Shown here: piece after piece, positions 9,865 through 21,170 of the stretch
How the letters are laid out: each line of letters starts with the position of its first letter
Position numbering within the stretch: the first letter of the stretch is position 1
Assembly: GCA_011503125.2 (NCBI GenBank)
Contig: WWBZ02000001.1
Coordinates: 248,001 to 312,000, forward strand
Reading direction: 5' to 3'
Length of the DNA: 64,000 bases
Source: Botryosphaeria dothidea
Taxonomy: Eukaryota; Ascomycota; Dothideomycetes; Botryosphaeriales; Botryosphaeriaceae
The notes under the pieces: model-generated
What the model was told of the DNA's origin: nothing
What the model saw: only the letters and a program-made list of their open reading frames with translations
The model's database searches: none
Position numbers and translations under genes: made by a program

Positions 9865-12800
9865 TTAGTGCCTCTTCGGTCCCGTATACGGCCTAAACTC
9901 TGTCCCAGGCGCCGTGTTCTTCCACCGTCTTCTTCCACCGTGACCGCCACGACCACCCCTCTCACCATGCCCTACACCTCCATGTCCACCATACTGGTTC
10001 TGCTGTTGGCTGAACGCCGGCGGATGCTGTTGCGGTGGGCTTCCTGAGTACGGGCTACCAGCTTGTGCACCTGGTGTGCCACCACTGCCGCGTCGGTCGA
10101 TCGTGGCCGGCAGAATCGGCTGTCCGCCATACTGCGTGCCATAGTGCTGCTGAGGCGGGCCGGGTGGCGGCGGAGGTCCAGGTTGTTGATGCAACGGAGG
10201 CGGAGGAGGGCCGTATCCTCCCGGAGGGAGAGGATAGCCCTGCGACGGCGGTGCGTAGATGGATTGATAAGGGGGTGGGCCTGGTGGACAAGTAAAAGGC
10301 GGTGAGACGAATGGCACTGCGCTAAGATTGGGATTGGGCAGGGGGTAGCTCTGGTTGTACGGACCTGGTGGCGGTGGAGGTGGTATGGGAGGACCGTACG
10401 GTGGAGCATAGCTCGGGTACGTCTGCGGGGGTGAGGCCGCAGACTGCTGTGAAAGCCGTGCCTGCGACTCCGCCGTCCAGCCCTGATGCTTCAGAAAAGC
10501 ATTTTGAGGAGGATTCGAGTCAGGTCGAAATGGGGGCGTTGGACCATGCTGAGGAGGCACCGCAGCCCTCCATCTGTTCTGCCGTTGCTCAAGACCCTTG
10601 TCACGGCTATTGGTCCGCTTCGGAGCTTCTACAGGTGACCTCGCCGGAGGTTGCACCGCCGATTGAGAAACCACGCTGGCTGCACCCGATGACCTCCGAG
10701 AGCTTGTAGCGTCATTAGAGACTGAAGCTCTGGAGGCCGGAGGAGCCATCTCGGGCCGCTCCGACAACCGGTCATTACTGCTAGTGGCAGTTGCGGGCGG
10801 AGTGGTCCCTGTAGGACTATCCGTCCTACGCGGAAAGTTCGACGGGTTCAGAATCTGTCGTATTCTCGCCAAGGGCGTCTTGTCAGCGTTCTGTGGACTT
10901 GAGGGCCTGGACTTGTTGCCAATTGTAATAGTATCCCAAAATGTTTTCCGCGCTGGTACCGCATCTTGCCTCGTCACCTCCGTCGGCGCAGTAGTTGGCC
11001 GCTGTTGCGCCGCGCCCAGAAGATCGACTCTCTTTTCCGGCTCGGAGAGCGTCGAGATGTACGACTCCTGAGCACGCTCGCTACGATCGACAGGCTGCGA
11101 AAGCTGAGCAGGCAGACCGTATTGGTTGGAATCAGAAAGCTGACCAGGCTGGGCAGGTAGACGGGGCGTTTCGGACAGCGGAGCCGATGGGGTTGACGAA
11201 GGGTGTGGTAATGGTTGCAGAATGGCGGGTGGCAATGCCGCGGGACTGGATGAGACGAACGGGGCGATCTGCGGGGGCGGATCGTCACCCTTGTTCAAGA
11301 GATCCGTAATCCGATTTGAGGAGACGCTTGGCTGTCTGGGAGGTTGTGGCTCAGCCACAATCTCCCTACCTCCACCGTTCATCATCGGACTCTCAGGAAC
11401 CGTATAGGCTGGCTCGTCAGGGGTCCGCGCAGCAGGTGTCGGCTCGGTGGTAGTTTTCCGTGGGCTGGGATCACGAGTTTCTGTTCCAATTGACATCGAA
11501 GCCGACATTGCTGACCCGGGTTCTGTGGGCTCGAAAGAATCGTCAAATCCGATAGGAGCGGGAGTTGACGTCCTTGAACGAGCAGGTGCACGTACGGGTG
11601 TAGATCTCGCTGAATGTCCACCGCGCCCTCTGCGCCCGCGGGTGGATTTTGGCGTCGAGGTAGCTACCCTTGGCGGAACGCTTCCTACCCTCGGGGTGCT
11701 GCTTTCAGCTGCAGGAGTGCTACGGGGCGTAACCCTCTCCTCGTACTTGCGCTCCTCGACTCTAGTTGGGAGAGGCGCCGGGGGAGGGGGAGGGGGATTC
11801 TCGATTGCAGATACAAGCAATTGGAGACCCGTGGCATCCTCGTTGGGCAGCGGCTTGATAACTGGCGGGGCGGTTCCGTTCTCGATTGCCTGACAGGCAT
11901 GGGCGAGCGCGTTCGCATTGTATATGGCCAAGGCGTAGTCTCGCGCATCTGCATCATATATCGCAAAGTCTTCTCGAGAAGTGACCTTGTTCTTGTCAAA
12001 TTCTTCTGTGTTCTTGTCCAGATACTTGCTGGTCTCTTTCTTGGAGATGTCACGAAGTTCAAAGTCCTTCCACAGCTTGTCCGTTTCGAGGTAAAACCTG
12101 CTGCGTGAGTCGGATCGGGGATCAAGGAATCCGGTTGGTCTCCACTTGTACTGCATTCCGCGTCGACGAGGCACAAGGCCATCCTGCGAGAATATTAGAC
12201 ACGACGGTGTTTAGTCTTGGGGGATCATTCAAATACTTCATCATCGGTCGCATAGCCATCCTGCGTTTGCTTGTCTTCTTCGCGCAGAATGGTCAACAGT
12301 TTATGCTGGCAGCGTGCAACATAATCCTCCTGAAGATTGAAAAAGTAATTCTGTATGGGATTAGTATTGGGCCTACCCGACAGGAAATGATACAAACCTC
12401 ATAAGCCGTTCTGGCAATTTGCTCCTCAGCCGTCTTTCGCCGCTCAACGTGCTCTGTTGAAATGGCCAGCTTGCGGTCCAGATAAGCAATCCGCTCGGCG
12501 AGTCTGGCATCCAAAGCAGCCTTGACGATATCATGCTGATCGCTTTGCTCATGGGCTTTTGGATCATCTTCAACGTCATTGATGGCTCGGTCCGCAAGCT
12601 CAGCGAGCACTGGCTTCAGCACCTTCACGACAGCACGATACGCAGTCTTCAACTGCAGTTGCCTACGAAGATCAGCCTCGACGCTTGGATCAGCATTCGG
12701 GGCTCTCCTGCGGCCAGGTAACCGCTTCGGCTGCTTGGTAGGACGTTCACTGCCATGCTGGTCGTCCGAGAGATGGTCACGATCCTGCAGGCCAGCAGAT

Positions 12801-13378
12801 GGTGGAGTCGACGTTGCGTCCGTCTGGAAGCTTGCATGGGTGGAGAGTGTCAGTCCGCCGCGACCGCCTCTGCCTCTACCCCGGCCTCTGCCTCGCCAGC
12901 CTCCACGGGCTCGCTTGCGCGGCGGTTCCGGGTCCGGGTGATTTAAAGTGCGTACAGGCTGATCGGCCTCTTCCGGAGACGAGGTGCCATTGACTCCATT
13001 AGCGTGGGCGTGAGGTTGATGTTGCGAAATCTCGTCGGCAGCCGAGGACCGTTTCCTCTTATTGCCGTTTTTGGAAGTGTCCAGGGATTCCTGGTCGTGG
13101 TCCTGTGACGAGGTGTCCGAGTCGGGAGCACCCGGCACGTCTACATCCATGGCATCACGGTCCGCATCGCGGCGTTGGAGGTGAGCTTCGTCGGCCTCGA
13201 CCGATTTGTCGCTCTGAGACGAGTAGCTGGAGGCATGCTGGCGGCGGTCAATTTCGGCATCGTCGGGCTGGTCGTGATGATCATTCAGGGAGCTGCGACG
13301 GCTGCCACTCGCTTCCGAGGAGGCAGTCGAGTCAGTGCCCTGGGTGGAGGCGGCCTTGCCAGCAGCGCGGGTTGTCAT
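9865..13378 (-). CDS. Uncharacterised Pezizomycotina protein, RG-rich and Pro-rich, probably nuclear or RNA-binding
   Basis: complement(join(9865..12183, 12237..12350, 12398..13378)), 1137 aa. No family was recognised. The acidic/Ser-rich N-terminal third carries an NLS-like basic cluster (NGNKRKRS) and an RG block (GWRGRGRGRGRGGRGG). It is followed by a well-ordered region spanning all three exons: a predicted coiled-coil around LRRQLQLKTAYRAVVKVLKP and ERIAYLDRKLAISTEHVERR, then the NYFFNLQEDYVARCQHKLL segment, then RRRGMQYKWRPTGFLDPR, SRFYLETDKLWKDFEL and DFAIYDADARDYALAIYNANA. The remaining roughly 600 residues are Ser/Pro-rich, becoming PPPPPGP-rich and ending in a GGRGGHGGRRRWK tail. 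Introns of 53 and 47 bp join in phase. The N-terminus is uncertain: the frame stays open to about 13.46 kb, and a basic ATG exon candidate (MKRRRGGAK) lies at 13548-13608. GAR-type motifs suggest RNA or chromatin work, which is inference. Confidence 0.82.
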
Positions 13379-16300
13379 ATGCAATGCTTCAGTTGGCTGG
13401 CGCCTGGTTGGCTTGGAGGGCGTGAGGCTAGCGCCTCGCGTACTGGGCCTGCGTAACCGCGTTTCCGGCGATGTGGCTGGCCGAGATGAGAGTCGTCAAT
13501 GAAAAGTCTGCGAGGAACGAAAGCACAATAAAGGATGGACTACCGACCTTGCTTGGACAGTTCAGGGCTGCGAGACGCCGACTTGGCGCCGCCTCGTCTG
13601 CGCTTCATGGTGCGGTGCTGACTGATGTCGGGTGTCAGGTCTGGTCTGGTACGCGCTTCGCTCGTGACCATGTGGAGCGATCGGGAGGCGGATCAAGACT
13701 TACATGAAAATGCAAGAAAGTGGTCAGAGCAAGAGGAACCGACAGGCGTACTCAGATAAATGACGCCACGACCATTCGCCAGGCGGCTGTGGTGACAGGA
13801 GTGGTGTGCGAAAGCCCTTGGCCAGCCGCCACAACAGAAGTGGAAGACTATTGCAAGGCTTGCGCGGCGACTTTGAAGGTCAGAAAAAAAGCAGGCGGAG
13901 TGAGCAGATCATCAGGCGAAAATGCGATGCTGCGCCGATGCTGCGATAGCAATTCGCTGCGGGCTGGTCAGTGAGCACACACCGGGGCGGCTCGAGGACG
14001 CGGATGGTCGATGGGCGGATGGATGGGCGGCGGCGGCAGTGCGGGTGAAAGTCATGGGACTTGCAACTTACAGCTTGACGGAAATAAAAGACTGGATGCC
14101 GTAGCGGCGCAGACGCGCAGGCTGGGTCGCGCGGGTTGGCGGGGGGGTCTGGGTGGTGGATGGTGGAGGGCTCGAGTGAGATGCAGATGCAAAATGGTGC
14201 TCGTCTCACGAAGGGGACGGCCCGGCGGCGGTAACAACAAAGACTTGTCGGAACGACTCAGCGCAGGCCGACGGCGGGGATGACGGCGAGGCTTCTGGGT
14301 TTGGGCGATGCGGCGATGCGCTGGATGGGCTCAGTCGAGCCGCGCGTGTTGTTTCTTCTCTATCCAGACTCCAAATGAACAACCTGACAAGCAGCGAAGC
14401 ACCAGGCCCCGACAGGCTAGCCCCTTTTGCGCTAGCTAATTCCCAAAACGTCAGGGAGAGCACGCGAAACTCGGATTTTAACACAGCCCGCCAGCCCAGT
14501 AGCAAGCGGCCATTTTGCCCTGCCCGCGCCCATTGCGTTGCTGCTGGGCGTAATATCTGGGGAGTCTTCTGGCTTTTCCCTCGTCACCGCCGCCGCGAGA
14601 GCGCGCGCGCCAGCGTCACGGGCCGGCGCCTTGTCTCGTTCGCGCTGCACACTTCCGGTAAGAACGCCCGGCTCCTAAGGGGATACCATTGCACCGCACC
14701 CTGTCGCCACCGAAATCTTCTTCAGCCGCCGCCCTCCCGCGCTGCTCTTCACCACCCACCGCTTGTCCGCTGCCTGCCATGCCATCGCGAGCGCCCTCCA
14801 ACACCAAGCACAATTGTGCATTTATTGCTGCAGTCGCTTCCCTCGGAGCTGCCTTTTGTTTGTTTGTTGGGCGGTGCGGCTGCTAATAATACCCGCATAA
14901 TTCATTGGTTGACCGGCCCCCAACTTTACGACCATTTCTGCCACTATTATCCACCCCCGGCAACAGCATTCCAACCTACCTGTCCTCGACGGCTGCCTGC
15001 TTGCTTGCTCGCACGCTGCGATTGATGCTTACGAACTGCTCACACGAGCCCGGCAGAGTCAGGCGATTCGCCGGAGCGACAGATGATCTGCTGTCAAAAT
15101 TGGCCCTCAGTAGTGATCCCCCGGACACATCCGCGCGCCTGGAAATGCTGCGCAGGTGGCATCATCGTCATCGGTGCTCAATGTTCCTCTCCTCATCAGC
15201 CTTCGTTCTTCCCATTCCACCACAACCGCTCTCTATACGCAATCAGGGCGCTCTACCAAAGATCGGCGCCGGTCTTCGCTTTCGCACATTTTCACTTGCA
15301 TGCCTCAATTTCCCACGCAGACACACGCCCCCTTCCCTTCGTTCGCCCTGTTCGCCCTCTTCTCGCTTCGGACGATCGGCCATCGCCCCGACGCCCGCCG
15401 GAATAAACTTCATCCCGAGCAGTCGCAATCGAGGTTTGAGTGTGACAGTGACGCGAAGCGTGTAGATCTCAACAGAGTTTGGTCCATGAATCTCGAGCTA
15501 AAATCCTATCTCGGAAAATCCATGCTTCGTTCCGTATGTGCCCTGAACGCTCAGTTTCTCGTTTTTCCCATCAAGAGAATCGCATCGCTTACCGCCGCTA
15601 AACATTGGCTGCGGCGCTCATACCGAGGCGTGACCCTATACAGTTTAATGTGGAGTGAAAGCATTCGTCCGAATGCAAGTGTAGTTTATTTTCAGTGACG
15701 AAGCTTCTCAGACGAATGCTTTAAGTCTCCATACCGGTCTTGATTATTAGACCTTTGTCTCGCGCCTCCTTCTGGGAATATTGTGTTCGGCGCTAAGCGT
15801 CGGCTGCAGCACCCCTCTGTAAGTAAGGAAGCCGCCGTCACAGTACATACTGCAGCAACGAAGCAAGGTACAGGGTTGCATGCTCGTTTAAACAACAGCA
15901 ATATTGCGTAGACGGGAAAAAGAAAGAAATCAACAGCCTTCCCAACAACAAGAACTGTTGACCCTACTATACATGACCTCCCCCCATTAAGCGTCCAACC
16001 AATAAAGCTAGTGTCCGCCAATATATCATGAATTGCAGGACACCAATTCCAACTCCACCGCCCTCCATAGTGCTTATACCCCCTATCGACGAGCAAAATG
16101 CGCCAACCACCTCGTGTGCGTGCCTACCTCCCCTCCGCGCCGATCTTAGCGCAGTCGTCGTAATCTTCCAGCCCACCTCTATGGTCGGACACACACCACA
16201 GATAAACTTTGATCCTTCATGAACCGCTTCGAACCCAAGCACTTCCAGAAGCCCACGGCTCGTACGCCACCTGAACCCCAAGCACAGCCCCCCTGCCCCA

Positions 16301-17146
16301 GCCCAGCCCAGCCCAATCTAGCCCTCCCGCCCCCCCCCCCAATGTATATCCTGACCGACCCTGGACTGTCAATCACCCGTCAAGCCAGCCCCCGTCAATC
16401 AACCTGCAACTGTCAACCATGTCCGTCACCCCCCTCCCTCCTCGGCCCGATCCAACCCACGTCAATTGCCCCTTACAAGCTACTTTCCAATAAGCATTAA
16501 ATGAAAGAAAGATCTTTGATACGCCAAGGACCCTTAAATCCAGGGTAAGAAAGTCATAAGGCGAAACGCGAAACACGGGGAAAGGACACCATCACGTCTT
16601 GTTCCAGAATGTTTCAACATATGATGTCGTGAGATGATAGTAGTTAGGATTGGCCTTTTTCGCGATGTGAAGACGTTCTAAGCGATATTCTAAAAAAAAA
16701 TAAAAAAAAGATTTTGCCGCCTCTTGCCAATGGCGGCTTTCCGCTTTCTCCCGTGACCTTGTGACCAAGATATAGAGCGCCAAACAGAGATAAAAAAAAA
16801 CAGGATACCGTACCAGCCCAAAAAATCAGACATTAACGGTCGTGCAGTCCGGCTGTGTTGTGGAGTGACATGAGAGATAGCGATAGAGAATGCCCCGCTA
16901 GTAAAAGACGAAGAGAGAGACAAAACACCCTTGTCTTCACCCACCTCCCGCCTGCACACCCACCAAACCACATCCACCTTTCCGTGGATTTAAAAGAGCA
17001 CCAATCAAACCTACCCATACGCGCACCGGAGAAAGGGTATCGAACCAGTAAAAAGCGGGTTGAACAAGAAGCTAAAAAAAGAGGACCCAAGAAGCAAAAA
17101 AAACACATATAGCATCAGAGATCATCGTTATATCTCGCCAACATCT
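13379..17146. other. Long intergenic region
   Basis: 3.77 kb between two minus-strand genes. The left end holds the 5' region of the RG-rich gene, with possible N-terminal exons at 13379-13608 and a GTAAGT-type donor near 13700 on the minus strand that could mark a 5' UTR intron. The middle contains a C11 tract at 16330-16340 and a degenerate dispersed element at 15650-15821. Open frames on both strands are compositionally biased and none resembles a protein family. Confidence 0.5.
15650..15821. repeat. Degenerate dispersed element, copy A
   Basis: Contains an inverted repeat (arms 15658-15669 and 15711-15722, AAAGCATTCGTC and its reverse complement) followed by a 33-bp segment (15789-15821, core AAGCGTCGGCTGCA). 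A second region of this window (61528-61670) has the same order: an imperfect inverted repeat with nearly the same arm, then a 33-bp segment matching at 29 of 33 positions. Three of the four differences are transitions, including CCA/CTA, as expected of repeat-induced point mutation. It may be a MITE or LTR remnant. Confidence 0.55.
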
Positions 17147-18568
17147 CTACCTGTCGCCTTCCTTGTGCAAGCTGACCTTCCGCAGGTCCGTCGAGCTAAC
17201 ACGCGGACTGTCGCAGAGAATGAAATCCGGAACGGGAGGCGTGATCTCGCGGGCCGGAGGGCTGGGGCTGCGGAGGCTGCGCATCGAGGCGTTGCTGCGG
17301 ATCGACTGGCCGTCATAGTAGGGACCGTTGCCGCGGGTGCGGCTGTTGGCGCGAGAGCGAGTGGTAGGCGGACGCGGGATGACTTGCCCGCTGTAGGGAG
17401 AAGCGATGACAACGGTGCCGGGCGTAGCGGCGGGAGGTGGGTGTGGGCTGTCAGAGCGGAAGAGAGGATGGACATTTGCATCGTCAATGTTTGTCGGGGT
17501 GCTGGGGCGCGAGGAGTGTGGGCTGTTGGTTATGAAAGCCGGTGTAGGCGCCGGCAGATCCTCGAGATCTAATGCCGGGCTGGAGGGAAAAGGTCCGTCG
17601 AGAGCGCGTGCTGGTGAGACGGGGCGGCTGCCGGGAATAGGGTCGAGACGAGTCCCTCGACCGGGAGCGAATGGCCGGAGCGAGTCTTGTCCCTGTGTTG
17701 CGATTTCACGGGCCTGCTGGTCGACGCTCGATGTATCCCAGGCCTCGAAGCCATCGGAGTGGGTCATGGAATTCGTGCGGGTGGTGTTTCCAGAATGGAA
17801 GCTTCCGGACTCGCGGAAGGAAGAAGCCTTAGACAGGAGTCTAGTACGCGATGTGATGGGGCGCACAACTTGCTGGAAGGACGACCTCCAGGAGTTGCGA
17901 GATGGCTGCACCGATTCGGTCGAGAAGGTTGGTGAAGCAAGATCTCTGGAGATCTTGTCATCTTTGATGTCGAGGGTCATCGGCGGCGACTGTTCGCGCA
18001 TCTCCTGGCCTTGTGCCTCCTCGTTCGACGAAGCTGGTCGGCTCGGTTCGGTGGAAAGCGGCAGCCATCGAGTCGTAGCAACCATGAAGATGGCTTGGGT
18101 CAATGTGGAGAGAGCCCAAACTGCGAACTTTGCTGCCATCAGGTCGGCCGATGCACCAGAGTTCTTTGCCTTGACAGTGTCAATATGAGACTGGGTAAGC
18201 CCATAGGTGACAACGGTCAGAAGACTAGCAAGGACCAGCGGTGTGGAGTAGAGCGACAACAGGAGCATGCGACTCCTGGTGGAATTGTACCACCGCTCAT
18301 CCCGCCTCCACACCACCTGGATTAAGAATAGCACTAAAGCTGCTAGAGCAGCGACGTTGAGAAGAATGGAAATTACGGCCAAAGCGCGAAAAGACAGAGA
18401 CGTAAGGAAAAGAGAGGCCGTGTTTATGATTGATAACACAGCAGTGATGATTGTGAGTATCACGGCCGCCAGTGCCAGTGTAGATAGGGTGAGGCGTCGA
18501 GGGGCGGGCTCCTTCATTGAAGCCATTGATTTTCTTATCGAGCGAGTGTCGAGGGACGAGAGAGACAT
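17147..18568 (-). CDS. Four-TM membrane protein with long disordered cytoplasmic tail, function unknown
   Basis: Single exon, 473 aa, ATG at 18568. Four hydrophobic segments are visible at about residues 26-55, 57-87, 100-126 and 143-171, joined by short loops. The loop RRDERWYNSTRSRM lies between TM2 and TM3. This topology resembles MARVEL or Sur7-like four-helix proteins, but no diagnostic motif was seen. From about residue 172 the chain is Ser/Pro/Thr-rich and disordered, with many SP and TP sites (SPARALD, SPPPAREITPP), suggesting phospho-regulation, an inference. The C-terminus is charged (SLHKEGDR). Without a search this remains an uncharacterised fungal integral membrane protein, probably of plasma membrane or vacuole. 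Confidence 0.85.
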   Translation of the reverse strand: MSLSSLDTRSIRKSMASMKEPAPRRLTLSTLALAAVILTIITAVLSIINTASLFLTSLSFRALAVISILLNVAALAALVLFLIQVVWRRDERWYNSTRSRMLLLSLYSTPLVLASLLTVVTYGLTQSHIDTVKAKNSGASADLMAAKFAVWALSTLTQAIFMVATTRWLPLSTEPSRPASSNEEAQGQEMREQSPPMTLDIKDDKISRDLASPTFSTESVQPSRNSWRSSFQQVVRPITSRTRLLSKASSFRESGSFHSGNTTRTNSMTHSDGFEAWDTSSVDQQAREIATQGQDSLRPFAPGRGTRLDPIPGSRPVSPARALDGPFPSSPALDLEDLPAPTPAFITNSPHSSRPSTPTNIDDANVHPLFRSDSPHPPPAATPGTVVIASPYSGQVIPRPPTTRSRANSRTRGNGPYYDGQSIRSNASMRSLRSPSPPAREITPPVPDFILCDSPRVSSTDLRKVSLHKEGDR

Positions 18569-21170
18569 TGTCGGACGGCGGGCCAGATAGGTGGCAAACC
18601 CTAGCGATTTGAGGTTTGCAATCCAGAATATTCCAGGTTTTTGATGTCGGAAACGCGTCGCAGCCTGTTTGGGCTGTTGGGCGTAGATGAAGTGAGGTGA
18701 CGGCGTTTGAGATCGGCAGAGTGAATGGTGAGCGAGGGTGTCGAGAGTCGTCCTGTCAGGCCTTGGACCGAGACATCAGGGTCTTGCCACGGGAAGCAGC
18801 CGGGGAGCGGCGAGTCTTGAATTGCGGTGGTGCGGCGGCAAGAAGCAAGTGATGGGCGTACGGACTGGGTCGAGAGACAGGGAAGGGTATGCTGTGACCA
18901 GGCGGTGGGGGATGCTCCAAGGTTTTGGTTTCGAGTATAGATCGGATAGTATTCCCCGGACTATAGCCCAAGCAGTTGCAGACAGAGGCGTCTGTGCACG
19001 TATAACCAGAGTTGCAGGCCGTAGCAACGAAGGTATAAAGCGAGTGACTGAAGAGTGAAGATGCGTGATCGACGTGAGGGGAGTGAAGGATTGAAAGGAC
19101 GGGAGCTGAGGTCCAGGATTGGGGTCTGGTCGTATATTTGGTCCAGTCGGGAGCGTTGGAGCCGGGGCTAGTTTCAAGAATTCGTGATGCAGTGAGGGTG
19201 GCTGTTGGCTCAGCCTCTCGATTTGCTAGATCTCGTTGATCTACGCGTACGGTGAGGGGACCCGGGGGCTTGGAAACGAAGGAGCTGCAGAGAGTGGCAG
19301 GACTTTTTGAGAGAACGACGACAAATGACTGGGGATAATGGCAACGGCAGGCAACGGCGTGTGGGGACATCTAGGAATAAATAGAACCTTGCGCGGTAGG
19401 GCTCAATTAGTGGGATCTCGTAGGGACAGGCCTGCACGACGCGTCAAAGCGAGCATGGGTCTGGCATCTTGCCAATCCTTGATGCGCGACATGCATGGCA
19501 GCTCGGTGGCTTGCGGATTGGCGCTGGCCTTGGGCTACGGCGGCGCGGAGAAGATGGCCAACACCAGCAGCTGGCTCCCCGGCGCGCTCTGGGCGTTGGC
19601 TGAAGGGAAATTGGCGGGTAAAGATGACGACAATGCGCAAGACATGGGGATGACGGTGGCATCGGCGAGCACCCGCGTACTCCTGACGGGCTTTGACACT
19701 GCGACCCTACGCAGGTACGGCTCGGGAGATCCAATTTTCTGTGGCCGTTAAGTTACGTGCATCCAATGGCGTACAAGCTGACGGCGGGCTCAAAACGATG
19801 GGCTACGGGGCATGGGCGCGGCCAGAACGAGGGAGGCCCCGGCCGTGGGCCCGTTAGCAGTCAACGCTGGCGGATCCGTCGTCATTTCGGGGCCGCCAGA
19901 GCAGACGTCAAACAAGCCGCGCTGTTTACATACAAGCACGAGACACGTCCAGTCCCCCGTCAACAAACAACACGGCGCCGAGCCTCGACGAAATGAGCCC
20001 GTCCGGGCGCTGGTGTCGTGCGAGCAAGAGTGCAGCGGGGGCGAGCTGAGGATGCACCGCAGTCGGGTTGTTCCCAGTTGGTCGCGTAGGACAGGCCGCA
20101 GTCGACAGCGGGCACGGTGGCACGAATACATGCGCGTGGCCGCCAATGGGCAGCGTGGCCAGCACCTGTGTCGGGCGAGCGCGCCCATGGTGGTGAGACT
20201 GGATGGCAGCGTGAGGTGAGATTGCCGGGTGGCTAGCAGCAATGAGGCCTGCCTGACGGGGAGCACTGGCAGCGACAAGGCAACCTGACTGCTGCTCTGT
20301 GCGCGCAGGCGCCTGCCAGCGGTGATGAAGGAGGCTTGCTAGCCAGCATCGCGCGGAGACGAGCGGCTTCGGGAGAGTTCACCTTAACTGGGCCGGGTCC
20401 ATCGTGCGCACCCGTCGGTGCGAGCTCTGTGGCCTCCCCTTCCGTCGGCTCTCGCTTAATCGTGAGCTCTGCTCCGCCAGAGCTGCGTCCCTGGGGGGCA
20501 GCTGAGGCATTCGTGCAGATGTCTTGCATCCTCCTTGCCGCACCTGCGCCTCTGGCCGAACAACTCGCGTTTGAGCGTGTCGTCGCATCTCGCGCGTGGT
20601 GTTGAATCTTTTTTTGTTTCTGACCTCGTTTTTTTTTTCTAGCTGCCGCGGCTGACGGTTTCCGGCGAGCTCACGCCGACGGAAGAGAAAGTAAGGGAGG
20701 ATGACGAAGCAAGCGTGCGTGCAGGACCTCGGCGAGCGGCGGGTGAGTGAGCGGTTGTCAATTGAAGGCGCTACCTCGGTCGTGGGCCGCACGTTCTGGT
20801 TCTGGCTCTGTTCTCGTGCTGGGCGGGCGAGTGAGGCGAGAGCGTGCGTGCGTGCGTGCTTGCTGTGCTGCCTGGCTGCCCGGCTGCCCGTGGGTGTTTT
20901 TTGCCTCAGGCATAAACAATGCCAAGCCCGCATCCATGCCCTGGCGCCTTCTGTCGCCGCCTCTCGTGGTGGTTCGTACTGTAATCGTGCCTACCTCGCT
21001 GCCTCATCTCACCAACCCCATCTCCGCCCGCGGACTCTGTCGAAAACTCTGCATCGCGTTACCGCCTGCAGCACCCCGTCATTGTTCAGCGCCTTCAAAA
21101 CCAAGGCATCTGCCTCTCCCCCGCCGCCACCCCACATCCGCAGTTGCCAACCCCGCCAGCTACCGCCACC
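18569..21170. other. Intergenic region between divergent four-TM gene and RAD23
   Basis: 2.6 kb containing both promoters. Very GC-rich from 19.4 to 20.5 kb, with a short (GCGT)n run at 20841-20859 and poly-T tracts near 20610-20640. The CT-rich stretch before 21171 looks like the RAD23 5' UTR. Several open frames exist on both strands without recognisable domains. Confidence 0.5.

Noticed and set aside
14375..15698. Overlapping plus-strand frames of 180-216 codons
   Set aside because: Ser/Arg/Pro-rich, frames overlap each other, no domain or splice pattern; probably promoter DNA.
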